Assembly (NCBI RefSeq): GCF_016862455.1
Contig: NZ_BOMZ01000021.1
Location: 32,840-96,839, forward strand
DNA length: 64,000 bases
Reading direction: 5' to 3'
Source: Actinoplanes utahensis
Lineage (GTDB): Bacteria > Actinomycetota > Actinomycetes > Mycobacteriales > Micromonosporaceae
A program made the translations under genes and the position numbers. Below the pieces are notes generated by a model that was not told where the DNA came from, did not search any database, and worked only from the letters and a program-made list of their open reading frames with translations. Of the stretch, positions 54,987-63,565 are shown piece after piece (the first letter of the stretch is position 1; the number at the start of each line of letters is the position of its first letter).

Positions 54987-55160
54987 ATGACCATGTCATG
55001 CATGCTGCGGGTGCTGATGATGGCCGCGGCGCCCATCGCCGCTCTCGGAGTCTTTGCCGCTCCGGCCAACGCCAGCCCGTCCTCGGCCCCGGTCCCGGCC
55101 GGCACGGAGACGCCGGTGCTGCAGTCGGCGGCCGGAGCCCGTGCCCATGCGGCGGGGTGA
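54987..55160 (+). CDS. small secreted peptide, 57 aa
   Basis: Starts MTMSCMLRVLMMAAAPIAALG with a hydrophobic core and a cleavage-like FAAPANAS, so a signal peptide is clear. The mature peptide is only about 30 residues, Pro/Ala/Gly-rich, without Cys. AGGAAGGAAAG precedes the ATG, a strong ribosome binding site. It is alone in the decayed island. I do not recognise it; an exported peptide or a short remnant of a longer secreted protein are the options. Confidence 0.5.
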   Translation: MTMSCMLRVLMMAAAPIAALGVFAAPANASPSSAPVPAGTETPVLQSAAGARAHAAG

Positions 55161-55280
55161 GCGGCCCATTTCGGGCCGCCTTGAATGCGTACAGAACCTT
55201 TGAACGCTGCGTGCCCATGTTGGTGTGGCATGACCGCAGACTCCCGACCCTTTGCCGCTTCGGTTGAGGGATGTGAAGGA

Positions 55281-55942
55281 CTAGACCAGCCGATCCACGT
55301 ATCCGGCGCGAGTCAGGCGGGAAAAGGACTCTTCCACATCCATTGGAACTTCTTGAGCGATGGCGAAGCCTAGATCAGCGTATTTGGTGATTCGCTGTGT
55401 GTCGCCGACAAGCATGTTGATAAATTTCGCTGCGTTACCGATGCTTGCCACGTAGTTATCTAGGCCCAGCGGGAGCGAAGCGCAGATGACGTCAACCTCA
55501 GGCCAAATCTTTTTGCAGGTGGCGTAGGCGCGGCGCTGTTGGTACGGACGAGACATCAGGATGACGGATTGGGCCTGGATTCCCCTTTTTTCCAGGACTG
55601 CCCGGGTGTACTCGATGTTCTGGCTGGTGTTCCGGGCCTGAGTCTCGACGAGTATCGCGTCCGCAGGAACGCCGTTCTCCATGGCGTATTCGCGGTAGTG
55701 AACGGCTTCCCCTCGTGGGAAGACTTCGATGGTCGTCGGGGCGTTGGCGCCGCTGAACACCAGCCACGGATACATCTTCTGGAAGAACAGCTCGGTTGCG
55801 ATCTTTGCTACGCCCAGGTCGTGACTGCCGAGCCGATACCGACATCAGCCGGGCGGAGCGAGTGATGCATGTTGTGGTAGTCCCACAGCCGCTCGACGTC
55901 CTCGCGGTGCTCAGCAGGGATCGTGAGGGGAGCCGTTGTCAT
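55281..55942 (-). pseudogene. YdcF family gene, frameshifted
   Basis: From ATG 55942 the frame reads MTTAPLTIPAEHREDVERLW and DYHNMHHSLRPADVGIG, then runs into a stop. Deleting one base near 55830 has broken it: the next frame continues LGSHDLGVAKIATELFFQKM and MYPWLVFSGANAPTTIEVF and on to VDRLV. The residue pattern (GSHD, FSGAN, TQARNTSQN, YQQRRAYAT) is the DUF218/YdcF (SanA/ElyC) family. Restoring a single base makes a full-length protein of about 220 residues. It is 9 bp downstream of the GntR gene. Confidence 0.8.
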
Positions 55943-55951
55943 CGTCTTCTC

Positions 55952-56716
55952 TCAGTCGGGGATCTTGAAGGTGTACGACCACGTGAAACGCGAGGCGGCG
56001 TGAACGCCGCGGGCGAACTCGACCGGCCTTCCGCTGCTGGTGAAGGTCGTTCGGTGAAGAACCATCACTGGCTCACCTGCTGGTAGTTGTAGAAGTTCGG
56101 TCTCGTCCGGTGTCGGCATCCGTGCTCGGACTGTCTCCGTGATGCTGTCCGGCTCCAACCCGCGTTCGGTGAGAATGGCAAAGCCATCGCCGCGCCCGGC
56201 CGGCCCTGGCGTCGGGCCGACGAGGATCGTCCCGGCCACATCTTCGGGCCGGTAGTTGCTGGTGAGCGTGTGGGTGGGAACGCCGGTTTCCTTGACCAGG
56301 CGGGCGCGCTCGTAGACCGGGTCTCCTGGTTCGAGACCGAGAGCCTCGGCCACCTCCGCATCAGCCTCGACCTTGCGGACCTCGTTGGTCTGGTCGCTTG
56401 GCTTCCATGCCCGGCCGGTTGCCTCACGGTCGGCCGCAAAGGCGACGAGTCCAGACTTCCATTTGCTCTTGGCGTAGCGGTCGGTTCCGAGCCGCTTCAT
56501 CGCAACACGCGGCCGGACGACAGTGCCGCGCCGACGGACAGGCGTCACGAGCCCTTCGGCTTCGAGCATCCGGACGGCTTGGCGAACCGTCTTGATGTTC
56601 ACGCCGTGTGTCGTCGCGATCTCTTCCTACTGGGGAAGAGTGCTCCCCTCGGGGAAGTCGCCTTGCTGGATGGCTTGGCGCAGGAGTGTGGCCAGCTCCC
56701 GGTACCCGATGCCCAC
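55952..56716 (-). pseudogene. GntR family regulator gene with amber codon
   Basis: GTG 56716 follows GGAGGAAC and starts MGIGYRELATLLRQAIQQGD. The winged-helix then reads FPEGSTLPQ, a TAG at 56627-56629, and EEIATTHGVNIKTVRQAVRM in the same frame, followed by a full UTRA-type ligand domain to 55952. The TAG is where family members usually have a Gln, Ser or other polar residue, so it is a single point mutation. Either the gene is dead or the amber codon is read through at low level. It is in the same operon as the broken YdcF gene. Confidence 0.8.
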
Positions 56717-56785
56717 TCTTGTTCCTCCAAGCCAGGTGCTGTCTTGAGCTATCTCTACCAGTCCCAGCCCAGGAGATCCCCACTT

Positions 56786-56842
56786 TAGAGCTAGCTCTAT
56801 TGACGCCACGGGCGCGTCCGGTGTCGTACAGAGCTAGCCCTA
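56786..56842. promoter_or_regulatory. paired operator-like palindromes upstream of the GntR gene
   Basis: TAGAGCTAGCTCTA (56786-56799) is a perfect 14-bp palindrome. A near copy AGAGCTAGCCCTA is at 56830-56842, with centres about 43 bp apart. They lie 70-126 bp upstream of the GntR start, where a GntR regulator would bind its own promoter. Confidence 0.6.
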
Positions 56843-56940
56843 ATGACTGTTGCTTGGGGGACCGGATGCTCGGTGATGCCGAAGTTCGACTGACTCATCT
56901 TGTTCAGTCGCCCTTGCCGGACCCCGGGTGCGACCGGTAG

Positions 56941-57614
56941 CACGTGCTGGACGAGGTGCTCGCGCTGGCGGCTCAGATGTCGCCGCGCTACGTGGCGTTG
57001 ATCACCGTCGTTGCATCTTCGGGGCTGCGCTGGGGAGAACTGGTCGCGATGTCGCGCTAACGGCCGGTGCGGTGCCCGTACCCCCGGAAGTTGAATGCGG
57101 CCTGTAGCCCGGACCGCGGAAGTCGCGGCGGATGTCCGAGTCCTCGCCCTTCCGGCGGGTTGCCTGCACGGCTCTGGCCGCCCACTTGGTCGAGTTCGCC
57201 GACATTCAGCCCGGAGGCACTGATCATCACCGGCAATAAGGACACGCCTCTGGGCTGGGGTCGAAGGTGCTCGCGGATGCGGGGATGCCGGCGGGCTTCC
57301 ACATCTATCACCGCCTTCGCGGCGGCAGCAGTGCGGCACGTGAGTTGGTGCACCGGAGGGGTTAGGCGAGCATGCGGGCCGCGATGACCTGACAGCGCGC
57401 GCTCAGTGACCGGGTTCGGAAGATTGCCGGAAGCAGGGACAAGCGGATCACCGAGGGCACGAACACCAGGCCAGCGGACGAAACGCGGCACGCTCGGACG
57501 GTGGCGGCAAGCCGGGCGGTCGTGGACACCAGCCTTGGTGCCGGCATCCACTGGCACGCAAGATCATCCGGGTGGGTGAACGACGAAGGCCCAGGTCGGC
57601 GAAACCGCTTCTGA
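56941..57614 (+). pseudogene. degraded tyrosine integrase
   Basis: Pieces of a phage/ICE-type tyrosine recombinase in two frames. The first is VLDEVLALAAQMSPRYVALI and TVVASSGLRWGELVAMSR (the region around the catalytic Arg in GLRWGEL) ending at a stop at 57058. The second has VLADAGMPAGFHIYHRLRGG, then ASMRAAM, a TGA, and the usual variable tail to 57614. At least three in-frame stops and one frameshift are present, so it is inactive. It ends 19 bp before the tRNA-Gly gene, the typical integration site. Confidence 0.85.
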
Positions 57615-57627
57615 CCTGGGCCTTCGT
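57583..57627 (-). terminator. hairpin at the tRNA-Gly 3' side
   Basis: Perfect 15-bp arms (57583-57597 and 57613-57627) around a 15-nt loop, directly downstream of the minus-strand tRNA-Gly and overlapping the end of the integrase remnant. It serves as terminator for the tRNA and lies at the integration boundary. Confidence 0.75.
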
Positions 57628-57632
57628 AGTGG

Positions 57633-57703
57633 AGCGGGCGACGAGAATCGAACTCGCGTAATCAGTTTGGAAGACTGAGGCTCTACCATTGAGCTACGCC
57701 CGC
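57633..57703 (-). tRNA. tRNA-Gly (anticodon TCC)
   Basis: A 71-nt cloverleaf on the minus strand: acceptor stem GCGGGCG pairing with CGCCCGC, D-loop AGCTCAATGGTAGAGC, anticodon loop CTTCCAA giving TCC, and T-arm GCGAGTTCGATTCTCGT. CCA is not encoded. It decodes glycine GGA/GGG. The degraded integrase ends next to its 3' end, so it was the attachment site of an integrative element. Confidence 0.95.
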
Positions 57704-57833
57704 GTGATCCCCGATCACCTCGGGGTTCGGGTACAGCTTACTGAATCATCTCCCGTCCGCGCGAACCGGATTCCCCAGCAGGTGACTCCAGCGCACACGC
57801 GGACGAGCCGACCGCATACACTGGCCGTCGCCA

Positions 57834-57907
57834 CGGGGTGTGGCGCAGCTTGGTAGCGCACTCGCTTTGGGAGCGAGGGGCCGTGGGTTCAAATCCCGCC
57901 ACCCCGA
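57834..57907 (+). tRNA. tRNA-Pro (anticodon TGG)
   Basis: A 74-nt cloverleaf on the plus strand: acceptor CGGGGTG pairing with CACCCCG, D-arm GCGCAGCTTGGTAGCGC, anticodon loop CTTTGGGA giving TGG, and T-arm GTGGGTTCAAATCCCGCC. CCA is not encoded. It decodes proline. It is followed 36 bp later by the trigger factor gene. Confidence 0.95.
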
Positions 57908-57943
57908 CTGACACCAACATCCGCAGCAACAAGGAGTACGCCT

Positions 57944-59287
57944 GTGAAGAGCACCGTCGAGACTCTGAGCCCGACTCGGGTGAAGCTCGCCATCGAGGTG
58001 CCGTTCGAGGAGCTCAAGCCGAGCCTGCAGAAGGCGTACCGGGAGATCGGCGCGCAGGTCCAGGTGCCGGGCTTCCGCAAGGGCAAGGTTCCGGCGGCGG
58101 TGATCGACCAGCGGGTCGGCCGTGGCGCCGTGCTGAACGAGGCCGTTCAGGAGGCGATCCCACAGCAGATCCTCGCCGCGGTCCAGGAGCACGATGTCAA
58201 GACCCTCGGCCGTCCCGAGGTCGAGATCACCGAGTTCGCCGACAACGCGCCGCTGAAGTTCACGGCCGAGGTCGACGTCCGCCCGGAGATCACCGTGCCC
58301 GACCTCTCCGGCATCACCGTGACGGTTCCGGCCGTCGAGATCGGTGACAACGAGATCGACGAGCAGATCAACGGCCTGCGTGAGCGCTTCGCCACCCTGA
58401 AGACCGTCGAGCGCGCGGCTGCGGAGGGTGACTACGTCCAGCTGGACCTGAACGCCACCGTGGACGGCGAGGACGTCCCGGGCGGTTCGGCCACCAACAT
58501 CTCCCACGAGGTCGGCAGCAAGCAGCTGCTCCCCGGTCTGGACGAGGTGCTCGTCGGCCTCTCCGCCGGCGAGGAGGCCAACTTCACCACCCAGCTCGTC
58601 GGCGGCGACTTCGCCGGCCGCGACGCCGAGGTGAAGGTCGTCGTGAAGAGCGTGAAGGACAAGCAGCTCCCCGAGATCGACGACGAGTTCGCCCAGCTGG
58701 CGAGCGAGTTCGACACCCTCGACGAGCTCCGCGACGACCTGCGTACCCGCCTCAGCCGGGCGAAGAAGGTCGAGCAGATCTACGCCGCTCGTGACGAGGC
58801 TCTCAAGCAGCTCGTCGAGTCGGCGAACATCCCGGCTCCCGAGGGCGTCGTCAAGGACGAGGTCGAGGGCCGTAAGCAGGCCATGACCGACCAGCTGGAG
58901 CGGATCGGCGCGACCCTGCAGGACTACCTGGCGTCCGAGGAGAAGACCGAGGAGCAGATCGACCAGGAGCTGACCGAGGCCGCTCAGGAGGGCGTCCGGA
59001 TCCAGCTGCTGCTCGACACGGTCGCCGACGCCGAGGACGTCCAGGTCACCGACGACGAGTTCGGTCACGAGATCGTGCACCGGGCGCAGCGCGCCCAGAT
59101 GCAGCCCCAGCAGTACTACGACCAGCTGGTCCGCTCGGGTGCCGCGGCGGCCGTCTTCGGCGACGTGCGCCGGGGCAAGGCGCTCGCGTCCGTCATGGAG
59201 CAGGTCACGATGAAGGACAGCGAGGGCAACACCCTCTCGCTGGACGACCTGCGCACCGAGGACGACCACGCGGGTCACAACCACTGA
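57944..59287 (+). CDS. tig: trigger factor
   Basis: Ribosome-bound chaperone and peptidyl-prolyl isomerase, 447 residues, the family length. The N-terminal ribosome-binding domain has the signature VPGFRKGKVP, the central FKBP domain includes AEGDYVQLDLNATVDGED and LLPGLDEVLVGLSAGEE, and the C-terminal helical arm binds nascent chains. The last 30 residues are acidic and end in a His-rich stretch (DDHAGHNH). GTG start. The order tig-clpP1-clpP2-clpX is the usual actinobacterial one. Confidence 0.97.
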   Translation: MKSTVETLSPTRVKLAIEVPFEELKPSLQKAYREIGAQVQVPGFRKGKVPAAVIDQRVGRGAVLNEAVQEAIPQQILAAVQEHDVKTLGRPEVEITEFADNAPLKFTAEVDVRPEITVPDLSGITVTVPAVEIGDNEIDEQINGLRERFATLKTVERAAAEGDYVQLDLNATVDGEDVPGGSATNISHEVGSKQLLPGLDEVLVGLSAGEEANFTTQLVGGDFAGRDAEVKVVVKSVKDKQLPEIDDEFAQLASEFDTLDELRDDLRTRLSRAKKVEQIYAARDEALKQLVESANIPAPEGVVKDEVEGRKQAMTDQLERIGATLQDYLASEEKTEEQIDQELTEAAQEGVRIQLLLDTVADAEDVQVTDDEFGHEIVHRAQRAQMQPQQYYDQLVRSGAAAAVFGDVRRGKALASVMEQVTMKDSEGNTLSLDDLRTEDDHAGHNH

Positions 59288-59301
59288 TCCGAAGCATCAC
59301 G

Positions 59302-59348
59302 ACGGCCACCGCGCATCCCTTACGGGTGCGCGGTGGCCGTTGTCTTTT
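59302..59348 (+). terminator. intrinsic terminator after tig
   Basis: Perfect 14-bp arms (ACGGCCACCGCGCA and complement, 59302-59315 and 59327-59340) with an 11-nt loop, followed by TGTCTTTT. This is one of the few hairpins here with a T-rich tail. Confidence 0.85.
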
Positions 59349-59371
59349 CCGCAGGGTACGGCCGTGCGATG

Positions 59372-59382
59372 CGCTGTCAGCG
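59372..59382. promoter_or_regulatory. ClgR-box-like site upstream of clpP1
   Basis: CGCTGTCAGCG matches the core of the ClgR consensus (CGCYNANRGCG) except the central A, and is followed by AAC as in the consensus. It lies 112-122 bp before the clpP1 ATG. A -10-like TAGGTT at 59424-59429 is 41 bp downstream. ClgR activates clpP1P2 in Streptomyces, Corynebacterium and Mycobacterium. Confidence 0.6.
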
Positions 59383-59493
59383 AACACCTGCCCGAGCGGG
59401 AAGCTGATGCGCATCCGACCAGTTAGGTTGGTCGTACGACGGACAACCTGCCGGCCGGATCACGGCCGACACAGCAAGCTGTGAAGGGCTGCC

Positions 59494-60129
59494 ATGACCG
59501 ATCTCCACATCCCCACCGGGCCCGTGTCGCGGCGCGGCGGTGACACCCTGAGTGGCAACCTCGACGACTCGGTCTTCAACCGCCTGCTGCGCGAGCGGAT
59601 CATCTTCCTCGGCAGCGAGGTGACCGATGCGAGCGCCAACCGCATCTGCGCGCAGCTGCTGCTGCTCTCCGCCGAGGACCCGGAGGCCGACATCCACCTG
59701 TGGATCAACTCCCCGGGCGGCTCTGTCTACTCGGGTATGGCCATCTACGACACGATGCAGTTCATCGACAACGACGTGCAGACCGTCGCGATGGGCATGG
59801 CCGCCTCGATGGGGCAGTTCCTGCTCTGCGCCGGCACGCCGGGCAAGCGCTTCGCCCTGCCGCACGCCCGCATCATGATGCACCAGCCGTCCGGCGGCAT
59901 GGGTGGCACCGCCGCCGACATCGCCATTCAGGCGGAGCAGATGCTCTACACCAAGCGCATGTTCCAGGAGCGGATCGCGTTTCACACCGGTCAGACTCAG
60001 GAGCAGATCGCGGCCGACTTCGACCGGGACCGCTGGTTCACGGCCGAGGAGGCCAAGGACTATGGCTTCATCGACAAGGTGATCACCGGGGCCACGCAGG
60101 TTCCGGACGGCGCCGGAACGCTGAACTGA
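59494..60129 (+). CDS. clpP1: ATP-dependent Clp protease proteolytic subunit ClpP1
   Basis: Serine peptidase of 211 residues. The catalytic Ser105 is in MAASMGQFL, His130 is 25 residues later in MHQPSGG, and the Asp is in the FDRDRWF segment near 179. It assembles in tetradecamers, in actinobacteria with ClpP2 as the second ring, and is fed by ClpX or ClpC. The next gene starts 11 bp on. A ClgR-like box precedes it. Confidence 0.95.
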   Translation: MTDLHIPTGPVSRRGGDTLSGNLDDSVFNRLLRERIIFLGSEVTDASANRICAQLLLLSAEDPEADIHLWINSPGGSVYSGMAIYDTMQFIDNDVQTVAMGMAASMGQFLLCAGTPGKRFALPHARIMMHQPSGGMGGTAADIAIQAEQMLYTKRMFQERIAFHTGQTQEQIAADFDRDRWFTAEEAKDYGFIDKVITGATQVPDGAGTLN

Positions 60130-60140
60130 GGAGCTGAACC

Positions 60141-60797
60141 ATGACCGACCTTTCCATGCCTCCCGGGTTCGCTCCGGTGCACAACCGCTACGTGCTGCCC
60201 TCGTTCTCCGAGCGCACCTCGTGGGGCATCAAGGAGTCCAACCCGTACAACAAGATGTTCGAGGACCGGATCATCTTCCTCGGCGTCCAGGTGGACGACG
60301 CGTCGGCCAACGACGTGATGGCCCAGCTGCTGACGCTGGAAAGCACCGACCCGGACCGCGACATCCTGATGTACATCAACTCGCCCGGTGGCTCGTTCAC
60401 CGCCATGACGGCGATCTACGACACCATGCAGTACGTGCGTCCCGACATCAGCACGGTCTGCCTGGGCCAGGCGGCCAGCGCGGCGGCCGTCCTGCTCGCC
60501 GGCGGCACCCCGGGCAAGCGGATGGCGCTCCCGCACTCGCGGATCATCATCCACCAGCCGGCCACCGAGGGTGGTTACGGCCAGGGGTCGGACATCGAGA
60601 TCCAGGCGCGCGAGATCATGCGCATGCGCACCCAGCTGGAGGAGATGATCGCGCACCACTCCAACCAGACGGTGGAGAAGGTCCGCAAGGACATCGACCG
60701 TGACAAGATCATGACGGCCGACGAGGCCAAGGAGTACGGCATCGTCGATGTCGTGCTGGCGACTCGGAAGAAGAGCCTGCAGACAGCCGGCGTCTGA
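60141..60797 (+). CDS. clpP2: ATP-dependent Clp protease proteolytic subunit ClpP2
   Basis: A 218-residue ClpP paralogue with Ser113 in GQAASAAAVLL, His138 in IHQPATEGG and the C-terminal DRDKIMTADEAKEYGIVD. The pocket sequence (Ala-rich after the Ser) differs from ClpP1, as in other actinobacterial ClpP2. GAGGAGC precedes the ATG. Together with ClpP1 it forms the hetero-oligomeric protease. Confidence 0.95.
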   Translation: MTDLSMPPGFAPVHNRYVLPSFSERTSWGIKESNPYNKMFEDRIIFLGVQVDDASANDVMAQLLTLESTDPDRDILMYINSPGGSFTAMTAIYDTMQYVRPDISTVCLGQAASAAAVLLAGGTPGKRMALPHSRIIIHQPATEGGYGQGSDIEIQAREIMRMRTQLEEMIAHHSNQTVEKVRKDIDRDKIMTADEAKEYGIVDVVLATRKKSLQTAGV

Positions 60798-61015
60798 CGC
60801 TGAGCCTGCGGTGTCAGGGGCCGGCCGGCGGAGCGCTAGACTGGCCGACCCCTGACACGCCCGTTTTGGGGGGTCGGAGAACAGCCCCGGAGCGGGTAAC
60901 GTCGAGTCTGCAGCCTCAGTTACGCGGGTCGGCGGACGATAGATGGCAACGAGGCAATCAGTCCTCGGAGAAGGTCCGGTCGTCGGCCGGCCAATGATCA
61001 GCAAGGAGAACGTAG

Positions 61016-62311
<1,296 letters not shown>

Positions 62312-62381
62312 CGAGACGGTCCCGCCTCCTGGGCTGAAGTGGCTTAGGGATATCCCGGATCCGTCTCGTCGTCAGTTCGTC

Positions 62382-62413
62382 CGCTGCCGCCGCCCGTGAG
62401 GGAGGCGGCAGCG
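62382..62413 (+). terminator. hairpin after clpX
   Basis: Perfect 10-bp arms (CGCTGCCGCC and complement, 62382-62391 and 62404-62413) with a 12-nt loop, 70 bp after the clpX stop and followed by CTGTTTCC. Confidence 0.7.
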
Positions 62414-62517
62414 CTGTTTCCGGCACGCCGGAGCAGCGTCCGGGTGGTGCCCTCGTGTGCCACTGCCCAGCCCGCGGATTGCCACGGATCAGTGTCGGTG
62501 GCCGTACCCTCGAATCC

Positions 62518-63312
62518 ATGCGTGTCGCCGTTTGCCAGCTGAACTCGCGGGAGGACCGCGCCCACAACCTCGCCGTGGCACGGGGGTTGCTCGAACGCGC
62601 GGCCGCCGGTGGCGCCGAGTTCGCGATCCTCCCGGAGTACGTCGACTTTCTCGGACGCTCCGCCGAGGCCCCGAAACCAGAGCCCGTCGACGGGGAGTTC
62701 GCCGCCTTCTTCGCCGCGGCCGCCCGGGAGCTCGGCCTCTGGGTGCACGCCGGCTCGTTCCATGAGACCGGTCCGGACGCTGCGCGGACCTACAACACCT
62801 CGCTGGTCTTCGCGCCGAACGGCGAGCGGGTCGCGACCTACCGCAAGATCCATCTGTACGACGTGGAGATCGCGGGCCGGGTCTCGTACCAGGAGTCGCG
62901 CTCCGTGGCGCCCGGCGAGCAGACCGTCGTGGCCGAGATCGCCGGCGTGCCCACCGGGCTGAGCATCTGTTACGACCTCCGTTTCCCTGAGCTGTACCGG
63001 AAGCTCGCCATCAGCGGCGCGAAGGTCCTCGTGGTGCCGGCCGCCTTCATGCTGCACACCGGGCGTGATCACTGGGAGGTGCTGTTGCGGGCCCGTGCGA
63101 TCGAGAACCAGTGCTACGTGATCGCTGCCGGCCAGACCGGTGATCACGAGCCGTCCCGCACCTGCTTCGGCCGCAGCATGATCGTCGACCCGTGGGGGAC
63201 CGTTCTCGCTCAGGCGCCGGACACCGTCGGTGTCACCTTCGCCGACCTGGACCTGGAGCGTCTTGACACCATCCGGACCGAGGTGCCCAGCCTCGCCAAC
63301 CGAAGGCTCTAG
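62518..63312 (+). CDS. carbon-nitrogen hydrolase, Nit/omega-amidase type
   Basis: A 264-residue nitrilase-superfamily amidohydrolase. The catalytic triad is Glu40 (ILPEY), Lys110 (YRKIHLYD) and Cys151 (ICYDLRFPELYR). The ICYDLRFPELYR context is the signature of the NIT1/NIT2 branch, whose members hydrolyse alpha-keto-glutaramate or deaminated glutathione. The ATG at 62518 has no clear Shine-Dalgarno and gives MRVAVCQLNSREDRAHN. It is a metabolite-repair enzyme candidate. Confidence 0.92.
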   Translation: MRVAVCQLNSREDRAHNLAVARGLLERAAAGGAEFAILPEYVDFLGRSAEAPKPEPVDGEFAAFFAAAARELGLWVHAGSFHETGPDAARTYNTSLVFAPNGERVATYRKIHLYDVEIAGRVSYQESRSVAPGEQTVVAEIAGVPTGLSICYDLRFPELYRKLAISGAKVLVVPAAFMLHTGRDHWEVLLRARAIENQCYVIAAGQTGDHEPSRTCFGRSMIVDPWGTVLAQAPDTVGVTFADLDLERLDTIRTEVPSLANRRL

Positions 63313-63349
63313 AAGGCACCGGCCGGACAGAACCAAGGTGTATCCGGCG

Positions 63350-63565
63350 TCACAGACTTTCGACGAGGTAGCTGATCGCGGTCAGGGCGAGCACGGCTCC
63401 GCCGGCCAGCAGGAGCGCTCCGCCCATCCGGGTGGGGCCGCGCATCAGCAGCTTCCGCGCCGAGACCACGACCGTGACCAGCACAAGTAGCCCGATCACC
63501 AACTGCCAGAGCGGGACGAGCAGGCCCAGGAACGCATCGGCCGCCAATGTCGTTGGATTGGCCAT
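63350..63565 (-). CDS. small membrane protein, 71 aa
   Basis: Two hydrophobic segments, FLGLLVPLWQLVIGLLVLVTVV and MGGALLLAGGAVLALTAISYL, separated by a basic loop RKLLMRGPTR. The topology is a helical hairpin with a short N terminus (MANPTTLAAD). No Cys or known motif. It is convergent with the Nit-type gene. The start ATG at 63565 has a weak GGGGTC upstream. Function unknown. Confidence 0.65.
   Translation of the reverse strand: MANPTTLAADAFLGLLVPLWQLVIGLLVLVTVVVSARKLLMRGPTRMGGALLLAGGAVLALTAISYLVESL

Noticed and set aside
57057..57557. Minus-strand open frame of 166 codons opposite the integrase remnant
   Set aside because: The plus strand shows recognisable integrase blocks here; the antisense frame has no motif and Arg/Pro-rich composition.
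57633..57703. Search for the second attachment repeat of the tRNA-Gly-linked element inside the window
   Set aside because: No copy of the tRNA-Gly 3' end of useful length was found by eye between 45.6 and 57.6 kb, so the left boundary stays unproven.
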